Positions 1 through 11,904 of a stretch of 64,000 nucleotides of DNA are shown here, piece after piece. The first letter of the stretch is position 1; the number at the start of each line of letters is the position of its first letter. Origin of the DNA: Sclerotiophoma versabilis. Taxonomy: Eukaryota > Ascomycota > Dothideomycetes > Pleosporales > Didymellaceae. The position numbers were made by a program, and so were the translations under genes. The stretch lies in contig JAAROD010000015.1 in the NCBI GenBank assembly GCA_012274445.1, positions 3,596,001 to 3,660,000 of the forward strand, given 5' to 3'. The notes beneath the pieces are model-generated. The model saw only the letters and a list, made by a program, of their open reading frames with translations, did not search any database and was not told the DNA's origin.

Positions 1-1
1 A

Positions 2-1654
2 AACGTGCAGGTATTCGAAGATCTCGAGCACGCCGTAGCCAATGCGTGGCTTATCATTGAGGCTGTTCCTGAGAAGCTCGAACTCAAGATATCGACATTT
101 GCGACGCTCGAGCAGGTTGCGCCAAAAGATTGTATCCTTGCAACCAACTCATCGTCTTACAAGTCGTCAGAGATGATCAGCAAGGTCTCCGAGGACACGA
201 AACGTCGGGTTCTGAACACGCACTACTATATGCCTCCTGAGAACATGGTCGTCGAACTTATGACAGATGGCTTCACTGACAGCGCAATTTTCCCATTCTT
301 GTCGGAGCGGTTCAGGGAGAGTGGCGCCAAACCGTACGTTGCCAGGAAAGAGTCGACAGGCTTCATCTTTAACCGCCTTTGGGCCGCAGTCAAGCGAGAG
401 ACCTTGACCATTTTGTCTGAGGGTGTCAGCGATGCTGAAGAGATTGACAGTCTCTGGACGGAGATGTTCGTCAAGGGAGGTGCGAAGCCATGTAGGACCA
501 TGGACCAAGTTGGTCTCGACACTGTTGCGTTCATTGAGAGTCACTATATCGCCGAACGAGGATTGTCTTCTACACACACTACCGACTTCCTTAAGGAGAA
601 GTATCTTGACCAAGGCAAGCTGGGTAACAAGAGCGACAGGGGTGGCCTGTATCCCCCAAAGAGCAGAGAAGCCTCAACCAACGGGGTGACTAACAACCAT
701 ACCACAAACGGGAAAACGACCTCTGACCCATCTCTTATCATCCTCGACGCAGGCCTCTCAGCATCAGAGCCCGGCAGCGGCGCAGGCGCAATCCTCCAAC
801 TCAACACCGACGGCTCGGCGCCCAAGCCCATCATTACAGGCCAAGCACTTCCTGACGGCATCACCATCGACCAATCCCGCCAACGCATTTTCTGGACATG
901 CATGGGCTCGCCCGGCGATCTTGATGGCGCCATCTACTCCGCCGCCCTCGACGGCAGCGACCAACGCCCCGTCATTTCCCCTGGCAAGATCAACACTCCC
1001 AAGCAGATCGCCCTAGACGCCTCGGCGCAAAAGCTATACTTCTGCGACCGCGAAGGCTGCACCGTGTATCGCTGCGGCTACGACGGCTCGGATCTCGAAA
1101 TTCTCGCCCAGAACGGAGGGACACTATCCAACACCGCCAGCCAGGCCAACGCAATGAACTGGTGCGTTGGCATTGCCGTATCGCGCTCACACGGGAAGTT
1201 CTACTGGAGCCAGAAGGGCCCGAGCAAGGGTGGTCGAGGGCGGGTCTTCTGCGCCAACATCGCCATGCCCGAAGGCAAGACGGCCGAGACACGCGACGAT
1301 GTTAAGTGTATTCTGTACGGGCTGCCGGAACCCATTGACCTCGAAGTCGACGAAGTCAACAGCCGTCTTTATTGGACGGATCGCGGCGAGCTACCATGGG
1401 GAAATACGCTGAGCAGGGTGGATTTGAACGACGAGGGTTTGCCGGTGCTCGAAGAGCCGGCGATCTCGCCGAGTAAGCTGGTGATTGCGAGGAGGTTCCA
1501 CGAGGCCATTGGACTGCAGGTTGACGCGAAACGCAACCGCGTCTACGTGAGTGACCTTGGTGGCGGTGTATACGTATGCGATCTTGACGGAAGGAACAAG
1601 AAGACTTTGTACGAGGACGAGAAGAGGGCGTTTACAGGGCTAGCGTTATTGTAG
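2..1654 (+). CDS. 3-hydroxyacyl-CoA dehydrogenase fused to YWTD-like beta-propeller (5' truncated by window edge)
   Basis: The frame is open through the left edge, so the true start and the NAD-binding glycine motif lie outside the window. Visible residues 1 to about 220 match the second half of the Rossmann domain plus the C-terminal helical domain of 3-hydroxyacyl-CoA dehydrogenases (ATNSSSYKSSEM, then TGFIFNRLWAAVKRE). These enzymes oxidise 3-hydroxyacyl-CoA with NAD in fatty-acid or aromatic catabolism. After a polar Asn/Thr-rich linker (about 225-245), residues 245-549 contain repeated strands such as RIFWTCMG, KLYFCDREG, KFYWSQKG, RLYWTDRGE and RVYVSDLGG. These are characteristic of the YWTD/LDL-receptor class B six-bladed propeller. 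No intron is needed for the visible part. The fusion is continuous in one frame. That fungi carry such fusions is my recollection; what the propeller binds is unknown. Confidence 0.85.
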   Translation, partial: NVQVFEDLEHAVANAWLIIEAVPEKLELKISTFATLEQVAPKDCILATNSSSYKSSEMISKVSEDTKRRVLNTHYYMPPENMVVELMTDGFTDSAIFPFLSERFRESGAKPYVARKESTGFIFNRLWAAVKRETLTILSEGVSDAEEIDSLWTEMFVKGGAKPCRTMDQVGLDTVAFIESHYIAERGLSSTHTTDFLKEKYLDQGKLGNKSDRGGLYPPKSREASTNGVTNNHTTNGKTTSDPSLIILDAGLSASEPGSGAGAILQLNTDGSAPKPIITGQALPDGITIDQSRQRIFWTCMGSPGDLDGAIYSAALDGSDQRPVISPGKINTPKQIALDASAQKLYFCDREGCTVYRCGYDGSDLEILAQNGGTLSNTASQANAMNWCVGIAVSRSHGKFYWSQKGPSKGGRGRVFCANIAMPEGKTAETRDDVKCILYGLPEPIDLEVDEVNSRLYWTDRGELPWGNTLSRVDLNDEGLPVLEEPAISPSKLVIARRFHEAIGLQVDAKRNRVYVSDLGGGVYVCDLDGRNKKTLYEDEKRAFTGLALL

Positions 1655-2025
1655 ATGGGCGATGCATTGTTGTAGGATTGCATAATAGACATAGACATGT
1701 CCTCGTAGCTTGAAACAAGACATCAGGACGAGGTTGATTTCTCTAATTCAGAGCTTTCAAACCCTGTCAAACGACAGTCAAAGACTCCCGCAAAAACCGC
1801 AGTCCACAACAGGCAGCAGGAAGTGCCTTGGTAAAGTGGCACGTGACTCCGTTCCACGCTAGCCCCACTCCAGCCCTCCCACGCGACGCGTCTTGCTCTC
1901 CATCTCACCCGCTCCATCATCACCAACACCAAAAACAGCCACAACCACCACTCTACTCCTTTCCTTGACCACAAGCCTAACCATTATTTTCCCGTGGAAC
2001 ATCCAAGACACCTACACAGCTCACC
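1655..2025. other. intergenic: 3' end of the dehydrogenase gene and RFA3 promoter
   Basis: No coding sequence is supported. The 100 bases before the RFA3 start are C/A-rich (repeated ccacaacc and ctcaccatg-like stretches), typical of a fungal 5' UTR. Short ORFs on both strands show no homology I recognise. Confidence 0.6.
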
Positions 2026-2743
2026 ATGGACCACCCACAGACCCCACGCGTGCTGCAACCGCACCTCTCGCAGTTCCAGCACCGCATCGTCCGCGTCCTG
2101 GGTAAAGTCGTGCAGCTGCGCGGCGAAAACGCAATTATTGATGCTGGAGGACAGATCGACATCATTCTGAACCGGGTACGTAGATTTCCCTGTGCTTAGC
2201 GGAACCCCGCGCCGGTGATGTTGCAAAGAGCGGGCAGGATGTTGTGTTCGTGTACGATGAATGATACAATGTGCTTGGATATTACCATACTTGGATGTTG
2301 CCATACTTGAACGTTATCATATACAGACATTTTGCACTTGAAGGAAGAATTTGGCAAAGCATTGCATTCGCGATATTCACCACTAATACGCACATCCGCA
2401 GGACGCACATCTCGCACTCAACCACGCCGTAGAAGTCATCGGCAAAGTCGACGCCAACCTCGCGATCAAAGTCCAAGCCGCGACGGATTTCGGGACGAAT
2501 ATTGGTATGTCGAATACTCTCTCTTTCTCCTCTCCGTTTTACAATCATCTTCCCTTCCGTCTTACAACTATCTTCCAACGGTGTCTTAACGACACGGCGT
2601 CGTCTATCAACACGCAATACCCATTCAGCAGCACCGGCCATGCAAGACTGGATCCCAGGCTGATCATGATAGATTTCAACGCCGCAAACGCGGTGGTCGA
2701 AGCGACGCATCGGCACAAGGAGATCTTCTACGATGAGCAGTGA
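2026..2743 (+). CDS. RFA3: Replication protein A 14-kDa subunit (RPA3/RFA3), three exons
   Basis: Exons 2026-2175, 2402-2504 and 2673-2743 join in frame to 107 residues. The first intron has gtacgt at its start and ccgcag at its end; the second runs gtatgt to gatag. The product begins MDHPQTPRVL, contains VRVLGKVVQLRGENAIID and VEVIGKVDANLAIKVQ, and ends HRHKEIFYDEQ. This is a single OB fold of the size and pattern of the smallest subunit of the heterotrimeric single-stranded-DNA-binding complex RPA, which coats ssDNA in replication, repair and checkpoint signalling. Family length is usually about 105-122 residues, so the gene is complete. The three exons are short, so no single long ORF reveals the gene. 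It is convergent with the hydrolase gene downstream. Confidence 0.88.
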
Positions 2744-3255
2744 GATGCCATGTAGAAGTCGTGTAGAAGCCGTATCGATGCCATGGGAGAAGTCTAGAGA
2801 GAAGTCGTAGGAGAACTGAGATGCCGGCCAAGAAGCCGCAGAAAGAAATAGGGAATAGGAAATAGGGAATAAGAAATACGGGGGCCGTAACAGACGCCGA
2901 AAAAAAACACGAAGCGAGAATGAAACGTAAAGCTTAAACTACAAATCCATCTAATCGGCGTGATCCGCGCAACAAGCAATTCTACCATATCAGTCAGGAG
3001 TCACGGGAAGAATTGGTATCGGTATCAGTACCTATTGATCTGATCTGCTTTGCTTATATTGTACATGCCAAATCTACGTATCTACGAATTGCAAGGCGAG
3101 GCTGTGGTATCGGGGTGGAAGAAAGTCAAAACGCCGTTTCACCATGCTGTTCCATCGTAGGATGTTAAATGCCTGTTGCTTTTTCGTGTACTGATCTTGC
3201 TTGGGTGGATTGTTCCTAATGCTACTGTTTACTTCACTCATACCATGAAAGGCAC
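2744..3255. other. shared 3' intergenic region between two convergent genes
   Basis: Lies between the stop of RFA3 (+) and the stop of the hydrolase gene (-). It contains A-rich stretches and short purine repeats (gaaatagggaatagg repeated around 2845-2875). No gene is seen. Confidence 0.6.
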
Positions 3256-6179
3256 TCACAGCTTACTCCTCACAGCTTCCAACCGGAACTTGACCTCTCT
3301 CAACTGCTTCGCGGTCGGCTTCCACTGCTCAAACATGCCCAGCAACTCTTCCACCTCCCCGCCCAGTTCTTTCTTTACAAACTCCTCTTCGAGGAGGCCG
3401 CGCATGGCCCAGGGGAGGAAATAGGGATTCTGCGTCGCCGCGGTGGCAGGCGCTTCGTAGTCCTTGACGCGCAGTTTGAACACATCTGCCTTGCTAGCCG
3501 AGTTGTTGGCAATCTTCTCGCCTACAATAGGGATGGTGATGCCCTGGAAGCTGGCGCTGCTGCTAGGACGCTGCTGCGGCGGAACCGGTAAGCTCGTCGT
3601 TTCCAGCGCGTGCTGTACTGCGAGCGAGTACACGCGGGGGTCTTCATAGACGCGCGAGTGGCCTTCGCCGCCGTACAGGCTGCCGGCGAGCGCGGGGGAG
3701 AGTTCGCGGATCAGGCCGTGGTCCGGCAGCCCCAGGTTGCGTAGCTTGAGCGTGAAGCCGACGAGGTGCGTGAGGAAGTCGGGCGCGTGGATGCGGCCGT
3801 CGACGAAGACGGCACGGTAGATGTAGGGGTGCGAAAGGGTAGAGAAGGTGGAGGACTAGGTATCATTAGCAGAATGTTAGAGGAACAGGGATGGGCTGTG
3901 GTTACTTCAAGCGAGACGAGCTGGTCGTCGATGCTGCCTACGTAGAGGATCCGTACGCCGAAGCGGAGAACTTCGTCGAGGGCGGCGAGATACATCTGAC
4001 TGACCAAGCTCTTGGGGTCTGAGAATTCGAACAGCTCGGCGGCAGTAGGACCAAAGTACTTTGTCTTGTACTCGATGAAAGGGCCCATATTTACTCCTGC
4101 CATGGCGCAGACACCGATGCGGGTGGCGTTGACACAGCCAAACTGTATCAGCTTTGCTACCAACATCATCGCTACAGGCACACCCTGTGAGTGACAAGCA
4201 ACCAGTATGAAGTCAGCTTCCTTGATGTGGTCGATCCAGTTCAGCAGTAACTTCCACAGCGTGTTCACCCTCTCGGCGATAAATCCTTCGCCTTCCAGAG
4301 CCACCTGTTCAATCTCCGGGCAGTATCCGCGAGCCTCGGACCACTCTTTAATAGCTGCAGCTGCAGCATTCGCGAAACGTATCGAGGTGCCTGTAGGCTG
4401 ACCCATAATTCGTTGGAATATCGGGGCAGGGAAAAAGCCATGAACACCTATGGCAACAGCCTTCTTTATCCTTGGTGGCGCAGGGTTGATGTGTAGGTGG
4501 GGAGCAGCGGGCTCGCCGCCGAGGAAGTATTGGCGCACCTGCTTCCAGAAGCTCGGCTGCTGGGCGAGGCGGTATGTAGAGTGGAACTCTGGAAGGATGA
4601 GGTTTGGCGGCTCTAGCTTCGTTTTGGTCGCTTGCTTTGGTGCTGGCTGTGCGGCCGGAGCGGTCTGAGTGCGAACTGGCTCGCGTTCTGGCGATGATCT
4701 GGTGGGGGTAGCTGGCGCACTCGATGTCGAGGTGTCTGCCGTAGTCTCGCTGGAGAGATCCTTGGACGGTGCCTTCTTCTTCGGTCGCCCTCGCAGAGAG
4801 CCTAACGACTTCTTCACAATGGACTCCTTTGGTTTCGGCGGTTCCTTTGCCTGTTCTGAGGCATCCGTTTTTGGCTGCTGCTCCTGCTCGTTGAATTGAG
4901 CAGCCTCTGGATGTGACTGGGACGGGGTATCGAAGACTGCCACCTCTCCCACATGCTTCTGCGCCTCGCCTTCTGCAGGCTTCGTGTCGGGAGCTGGCTC
5001 GCGATACCAGAAGGCCCATCCTGACGCTTTTGCCTGTCCCTTGGGCGGTTCCTGGGCAGTCTCTGCAGGAGCAGCAGGCGCTGGGGCTTCGGGCGGTTCA
5101 GTTTCTGTGAACTGTGTTTCTGTAGGCTGTGTTTCTGTGTGGGGCGCTGTTGGCTCGGCCGGCGCCAACTCTGTCGCTTGGTCGGAGTAGGTGTTCGGGG
5201 TGAAGAAGTCTTTGGTGGGCTGCTGTGGTGGGGGCGAGTTGGCTTGGACGTTCTGAGCATTGCTCCACAGCCAGAACCACGAGCCACTCGCTGTGTTCCG
5301 CGTTGGTTTGGCGGCTGCCGTGGATGTGTCTTTCGGCTCCGTGTCTTTTGGCTCTGTGTCCTCGGCGGGCGGCATGTCAGCCGGGGCATCGTCTTTCTTC
5401 GCTGTATCTGGAGTCTGGCCGTTTTCCAGCGCGCCGTCCAGCCCCTTCGCCTTTGCGTCCGGCTCTTCTGAAGGCGTAGGCCCGGGCAGCGGGGTGCTTG
5501 ATGCCTCTTCAACACTTACCTGCCCTGCGCTCTTCGCTCTCGCCGCCTCTGTGTAGCCGTCAGGCCGTGACCACCAAGTCGTCCATCCCCACGTGTTCGC
5601 CACTTGTTCGGGCCGCGGGGGCTCAGGCGGCAACGGGGCCTCGTCGCCGGCCGGTGCTGTCTCTGGTGGAGGCGTGTCCTCAGCCTTGCTCGCCGTGGGG
5701 GCCTCCGCTTCCTCCACCGAGCCGTCCGAGGCGACGGTGATCTTGGTCGTTGAGGCTGGCAGGGCGAAGCTCTTGCTCGACTTGCGCTTGGTTAAGAATC
5801 GCGCGGGAGAGGTAGTGTTGGGCTTCTTCGCCTCTTCCTTGGGCAGCTCAGAAGTCGCCCCTCCGCTGACGCTGATGCCGATAGTCTCCTGGGCTGTCTT
5901 CACTACCGCAGGGGCCTTCGACCGCCAGCTGCCCGTGCCGCCCAGCCATTTCCGCCCGCTCTTCGGCGTCTGAGTGCCTGTGGTCGTGGGCGTGGACGTG
6001 CCGTCTGTTGCTGCCGAGGCTTCTGACACTGGCTGGCTCGCAGCAGTCTCGTGGGACGTTATGCTTGCATCCAGCGCGCCGGTAGTGGGCTCCGTCGTGT
6101 CGTCGGCACTGCTGGTGTTGCTGGTGTTGCTGGCGGCAGGCGCCTCGGGGTTTGGCTTGACCTTCTTGCGGGGGCTCAT
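3256..6179 (-). CDS. Large alpha/beta-hydrolase (lipase-like) protein with disordered, Trp-motif N-terminus
   Basis: Two exons, 6179-3906 and 3855-3256, are joined across a 50-nt intron (gtaacc to acctag, with a CTAAT branch site) to give 957 residues. Residues 1 to about 530 are low-complexity, rich in Pro, Ala, Glu and Thr, with short tandem repeats (TEPKD, TETQ). Four isolated Trp motifs interrupt this: KWLGGTGSW (about 78), WGWTTWWS (about 187), SWFWLWS (about 290) and GWAFWYRE (about 378). The C-terminal half is an alpha/beta-hydrolase: GVHGFFP looks like the oxyanion-hole loop and CHSQG carries the candidate nucleophile Ser664. An open-ended translation without splicing would run into nonsense-like Ser/Thr-rich sequence after residue 758, which is why the intron is placed there. 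Substrate unknown; I know of similar uncharacterised large fungal hydrolases but cannot name one. Confidence 0.82.
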
Positions 6180-7154
6180 GGCTCTGTGAGCGCGGAGCAG
6201 GCAGTGTAGGCCTCAGGGCGGGTGTTGGCAAACGCAGAACATGTGAGCCAGCTTGCGCGTTCCCGTGAGCGGCTGAGCGTGCATCAACAAGTGACATGCG
6301 TCATGCCCGTGCGTTATCAGTGGAGGCAGGTGCGCCCGCGGAGATGTGGCTTGACCCTGTGGCGCAGGACCTTTGTTGTTACCATTCACAGCACACTTGG
6401 TTTACACACACGAGCTTGTCCAGTCCATCTGCCGCATAAACTACCGACTATCCATGCTGTAGCAAGGCGCGGACCTCGATGCTTCTTCTTTAAGACTGCC
6501 CCGCGTTGCGAGTGTTGGAATAGAATGATTGCAGTGCAGCTGTACGTTGAAGTCCTCATCAAACAAATGTAGTAGCTGCATGCAGTGAATTGATGGCGCA
6601 AAAAATGGCTTGGTTGACATTGGTCACAAGCGATATAGCAGGACCTAGTGGTACATGTCGGTCATTCTATGGAAGGTTGCAGGCTTCGTCTTGGAAAAGA
6701 AGATTGGCACTAGGGAAGAGCGTTTCGTAGTCCTGTGTGTGTACTAGACTCATCACCTGTCCTGCAACACACCAGATCATGTGTAAAGACGGGCTGATGT
6801 TGGAGAGCTTCCTCCTATATAGAAAGCAGTGATGACCGCTTCACGGTGACATGTATTCGGTGACTCTACCTTCTATAGCCTCTAGCGCGTATCTGGGCAA
6901 GGGTGTACCGAAATCTACTCAGAAGATTGTGTTCCTTGCTTGCATACCCGCGGCATTGATCAAAATGGACACCGCTGGGCGGCTGTGGAGTCTCCTATGG
7001 CATGCAAGCGGGGTGTGGCTCGACGTGTGGCGCGTGGTCCCTTATCCGCTAGCCGAAAAGTTGGGCGGCTCCACCTAAATTTCGGTCCCGCGAACTCAAA
7101 CTCGAACTTTCACGCGAGTGCCTCGACGCCTCACCACCACGCCGACCCGCAGCC
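6180..7154. other. divergent promoter region between the hydrolase gene and SPB1
   Basis: About 975 bases separate the two outward-facing starts. Short ORFs on both strands have no recognisable product. The SPB1-proximal end is C/A-rich. No motif is firm enough to name. Confidence 0.6.
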
Positions 7155-9724
7155 ATGGCGATCCAGAAGAAGCACGGAAAGGGACGTCTCGACAAATGGT
7201 ACAAGCTCGCCAAGGAGAAGGGCTACCGCGCCCGTGCGGCCTTCAAGCTGATCCAGCTGAACAAAAAGTACAACTTCCTCGAGAAGAGCAAGGTCCTGAT
7301 TGATCTTTGCGCCGCGCCTGGATCATGGTGCCAGGTTGCCTCCGAGGTGCGCACACACGATGCAACAAGAAACACGTGAGACTTCTAACACAATCGCAGG
7401 TCATGCCTGCGGGCGCCCTCATCGTCGGTGTCGATCTCGCCCCCATCAAGCCCATCCCACGATGCATCACCTTCCAGAGCGACATCACCACTGACAAGTG
7501 CCGCACAACGCTGCGATCGCACCTGAAGCATCTCAAGGCCGATGCCGTCATCCACGATGGTGCGCCCAACGTCGGTACCGCCTGGGTCCAGGATGCCTTC
7601 ACCCAGGCCGAGCTGGTGCTGCAGTCCATGAAGCTGGCCACCGAGTTCCTGTGCGAGGGTGGTACCTTTGTCACCAAGGTCTTCAGGTCCAAGGACTACA
7701 ACGCCCTGCTCTGGTGTTTCCAGCAGCTGTTCATGAAGGTCGAAGCCACCAAGCCCCCCTCTTCCCGTAATGTCTCTGCCGAGATCTTCGTCGTCTGCCG
7801 TGGATACAAGGCCCCCAAGAACCTCGACCCCAAGTTCCTCGACGCCCGCTACGTCTTCGCAGAGCTCGCTGAGCCCACGCCGAACAACGAGGCCAAGGTC
7901 TTCAACCCGGAGAAGAAGAAGCGCAAGCGTGGTGGTTACGAGGAGGGCGACTGGACACAATTCCACGAGGCCACTGTAGCAGAGTTTATCGAGACTCCCG
8001 ACCCCATCGCTATGCTGGGTAGCCTCAACAGGCTTACTTTCGAGCAGAAGGGCAATGGAGATATTGCCATCGCGACTATCGATAAGCTGCCAGCGACCAC
8101 CAAGGAGGTCCGCGACTGCTGTGCTGATCTCAAGGTTCTCGGCCGAGCTGACTTCAAGCGACTGCTCCGTTGGCGTCTGAAGGTCCGCGACATCTTCGGT
8201 TTCTCAAAGAAGCAGAAGGACGCCGCCGCCGCCAAGGAGGCTGAAGAGGCCAAAGAGGCCAAAGAAGGCGAAGAGGAAGCCAAGATTGAGAACATGGACG
8301 AGGAGATGAGGCTGCAGGAAGAACTTGCGAGGCTCAAGGAGAAGGACTCCAAGCAGAAGAAGAAGCAGCGACGTATCGAGAACGAGCGCAAGCAGAAGGA
8401 AATTTTCCGTATGCAGATGAACATGGCCACACCTTTCGATATTGGTATGGAGCAAGCTGGGCCAACCGGCGACGACGCCATGTTCGCTCTCAAGAACGTT
8501 GAAAAGGACGGCGCACTTTCCAAGATCGTCCGGGGCAAGATGGCACAGATCGTCGAGAAGGAGAAGGAGGAGTCTAGCGACGACGAGTTCACAGATGACG
8601 AGGAGGGAGACAATCTTGAAGGCTTCCTTGACGCCCAGTATGACGAGTATGTTGAGCAAAAGTCTGCTCGTGACGCCAAATACCGCGCCAAGCGAGCAAG
8701 AGGCGATAATGAGGACGGCGAGTGGAACGGCTTTTCCGACGGCGATAAAGAGGAGAGTGATGATGAACAGCTCGTGCAAGATGCAGACAGTGATGACAGC
8801 AGCGACGACGAGGAAGAGGGCCCGAGCAAGCTGATCACAACTCTTGAGGCAGAGGACGCTGCCGGCAATGGTTTGACGAGACGAGCTCAACGCTTCTTTG
8901 ACCAGGACATCTTCAAGGGCATCGATGGTTTGGATGACATCGAGGAGGACGAAGACAGCGGTATCGATGTCGAGGAAGACGTTAAGATGGCAGACGTTGA
9001 GGAAGTCACAGAGAAGCCCTCCAAATCGACAAAGAAGGCCACCTTTGCCGAGCCTGCTCCCGAGGAATGGTCCGACGAGGACGACGACAACAAGATTGAA
9101 GAAGTCGCCCGCGACGAATCCCAATGGGAACAAGACGACATACCCATGAAGAACGGCAAGCCCGACATCGACATCATCACTGCTGAAGCCATGACGCTCG
9201 CACATCAAATCGCGACCGGCAAGAAGACAAAACACGATCTCCTCGACGACTCGTTCAACCGTTACTCGCACCGCGACGTCGACGGACTACCAGACTGGTT
9301 CCTCGACGATGAGAACAAGCACTCCAAACTCCAGCGCCCGACCACCGCCGCCGCCGCATCCGCCATCAAAGAGAAGATGCGCGCCCTGAACGCACGCCCA
9401 ATCAAGAAAGTCCGTGAAGCCCACGCTCGCAAGAAGTTCAAGGCCGCCCAGCGCCTCGAGAAGCTGAAGAAGAAGTCGGCCATGCTCGCCGATGAGGAGG
9501 GCATGACAGAGAAGGAGAAGGCGCAGAGCATTGCACGCTTGATGAGTCGCGCGTCCAAGAAGAAGCCCAAGGGCAAGGTTAGTGTTGTTGTTGCGGGCGG
9601 TGGTAACAAGGGTATCAAGGGCAGACCGAAGGGCACAAAGGGTAAGTACAAGATGGTCGACGCGAGGATGAAGAAGGACGTGCGGGGGATGAAGAGGGCG
9701 GAGAAGAGGAACAAGAAGAGGTGA
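7155..9724 (+). CDS. SPB1: AdoMet-dependent 27S pre-rRNA methyltransferase Spb1
   Basis: Exon 1 is 7155-7346 and exon 2 is 7400-9724; the 53-nt intron starts gtgcgc and ends tcgcag with a CTAAC branch site. The product is 838 residues, close to yeast Spb1. Residues 1 to about 220 form an FtsJ/RrmJ methyltransferase fold (GYRARAAFKLIQLNKKY, then DLCAAPGSWCQVAS as the AdoMet-binding motif and DAVIHDGAPNVG). A central segment rich in charged and coiled-coil sequence follows (about 240-420), then very acidic stretches (ESSDDEFTDDEEGD). The C-terminal Spb1 domain ends in a Lys/Arg-rich tail. Spb1 2'-O-methylates the 25S/28S A-loop and is essential for 60S assembly in the nucleolus. The start is the first ATG of the conserved N-terminus MAIQKKHGKGRLDKWY. 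Confidence 0.95.
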
Positions 9725-10423
9725 GGCACTAACACGAACGAAATGAGTGTTCGGTGTTGAGTATTTAGTGTTGAGAACGAAGCAAAGTGTCCAGTAAAGT
9801 ATCGATGAGTAGCATTATACGGCGTTTAATATCTGGAAAATACATGGAATTTGATACGAAATCCTCCTTGACTATCTTCCACCCTCATCATAATCGCCAC
9901 CATCACGACAGATACGACAATCTCCCCTCTACACTCACCAGTCGAGCACCGTCGATTTCACACCTACTTATTTATTTCCATTCCAAACTAAAAAATAGCA
10001 TACTCTCCCCGTCTACCGCGAAACAATCCAATCTGTGCTCAAAACCTCTCAAATGCGCGGTCCAACAGCTATCGTTGGATTACATGCGTGCTGAAATGCC
10101 TCTATCTATCTTAATATATCTGGAAATACTTCATCGGAGCAGAACCGCATCTCCTGCAGAAACGCGCACCTGTCAGATGTGAGTGACTTTACATTTGTCC
10201 GCTCATCGATAGTGCACGCCAAAGTGCGTTTTATACATGCGTTATGTGGGTATTTGGTTTATGTAAAGGTATCTAGACGGATTGCGTGGTGAGTGCAAGG
10301 CGCTGAAGATGTCGAAGCGTGATTGTGAGATTCTTTCAGGGACCGTTCAACTAGCCAAGGTATATGTCGAACCACCATGGAGATAGTGGCCCAGTAGTGA
10401 AGAGTCCTCAACAGGTTTTCCGT
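9725..10423. other. 3' intergenic region, convergent genes
   Basis: About 700 bases between the SPB1 stop and the stop of the minus-strand membrane protein gene. It has A/T-rich 3'-UTR-like character with no supported gene. Confidence 0.55.
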
Positions 10424-11196
10424 TTACGCTTGCTTACCCGCCTCATCTGCGTCAGTCCTAGGACTCAACGGTTCTTCCTTGACAAACCGTCTATGACGGC
10501 TGTTCTGCGCATGCAACGTATCCATAACACACGCCCACACCGCCGCCACTCTGCCACAAGTTAGTCATACGCAAACCATTGCCACGACGAGTGTACTCAC
10601 CCTGCGAGACCTGCAAAAGCGGCTGTTGCGCCCTGGCCCGCTCGTCGATCAGCCGCACTCGAAGCGACCTGAATCGCCAGTTCTGAATTGTTCTTGGGCG
10701 AAGAGCTGGCGTCGGCTGCTAGTCGTGCGAGCGTCGCCATCAACGCGATACAGGAAACAGAATAGATGGCGTTCCCTGCGACCGCGACGATGCACGCTGC
10801 CTTCTCGATCTCGTAGCGTAGACGAGGGGTCGATATCGGTAAGGCGTCGCGCTCGAGGACGAGCAGCGTGACGAAGAGAATCGCGTTCCATGCCGTACCA
10901 AAGATGGCCTGTAAAGCGGGCACATTCAGCAAGACTTAGGTCTGGGACCAGTGAGAATCACATACCACTTGGTAGGTAATGCTAAAAGTCGACACTGCCG
11001 GACTGAACTGTGTGAATGTACTTGTTGGAGGATCTCCTGCGCTCGTTTCAGTGTGGACAAGGTTATTAGTCCATAGAAGGGTACACAGAAAGCCAGCAGT
11101 AAAGAGTAAAACTGCAAATAAGATAGATGTACTGTGCGAATACTGCCATAGCGTCTTACGTCCAAAAGAGGAACAGACCATGATGCTAAGCTTCAC
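10424..11196 (-). CDS. Small multi-pass membrane protein, three exons, function unknown
   Basis: Exons 11196-10966, 10908-10601 and 10550-10424 join in frame to about 221 residues. Intron 1 runs gtatgt to tttacag. Intron 2 runs gtgagt to gtggcag with a CTAAC branch. Hydrophobic segments are visible at about residues 25-43 (SILFAVLLFTAGFLCTLLW), 78-95 (AIFGTAWNAILFVTLLVL), 110-130 (AACIVAVAGNAIYSVSCIALMA) and 170-190, the last being completed by the third exon. The tail is short, charged and cytosolic-looking (RRFVKEEPLSPR). The 5' exon is the least certain part: a gtaaga donor and a ttgcag acceptor within it could allow a different N-terminus, and a second in-frame Met lies five codons in. 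I do not recognise the family. Confidence 0.6.
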
Positions 11197-11904
11197 TTAT
11201 TTCGGTAGTGTTAGATTGAGAAAAGATGATTGGAAATTCACAGGTGCTGTCAGAAATGAAACTCCTTTGAGTCAGATGGAACTATGAGCGGTAGACTTAT
11301 GTAGACTTATATCTTCACATGGCGCGAAAGGCTGCGGTGTAAGCCATGACGCTCGGGTATAAGTCTGACTGATAAACAACGCTTAATGTTTACGCAACTC
11401 CTTAAGAACTTTGAGACTGACCGTGAATTCAGTGGTTGCGAAGAAACCATCCGATCGTGTCGTGCGTGGTAGGGTGTAGGACGGATGCCTCGCGTGCCTC
11501 AGGGTGCTATCGCAATAAGAGCATGTGGGTGACTCAGCACGGATCTTGACTTAGTTTGGAAAGTCGTGGGTCCAGAAAGAGAAGGAAGGAAGAAATTTAC
11601 GCCATGTATTTCTTGGTAATCGTGTGCTTACGCCGAGCCTTCCCTTCCATTGGTGCAGGAGCAAATGCCATCTGCACTGTAGCGTCAGTGGCCTTCACTT
11701 TTCTTATGAACAACATGATGATCGGTGATTTATCTTGCTGCCTGGTGGTAAGCAAAGTAGGCTTTCACGGAGCGCTTACTGTGGCTTTGGTGTCACATGC
11801 ATTCTGCGCTACTTCACAATCGCCGCAGCCGTGGCCAGGCTCGGCGCACAAAACGAAGTGGCCTCCCAGCTTCACACTTTAGGACAGTGTCGTAAGGCTG
11901 AACC
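11197..11904. other. divergent intergenic region between membrane-protein and HET genes
   Basis: About 700 bases containing the presumed promoters of both flanking genes. Short overlapping ORFs only; nothing recognisable. Confidence 0.5.

Noticed and set aside
4348..5556. ORFs of 80-230 codons on both strands inside the hydrolase gene
   Set aside because: Shadows of the Pro/Ala/Glu/Thr-rich N-terminus; Arg/Gln-rich or Cys/Val-rich with no motifs.
7936..9271. Long minus-strand ORFs (310 and 355 codons) opposite SPB1
   Set aside because: They mirror the codon bias and acidic/Lys-rich repeats of SPB1 and read as Ser- or Leu/Val-rich nonsense. SPB1 itself is certain.
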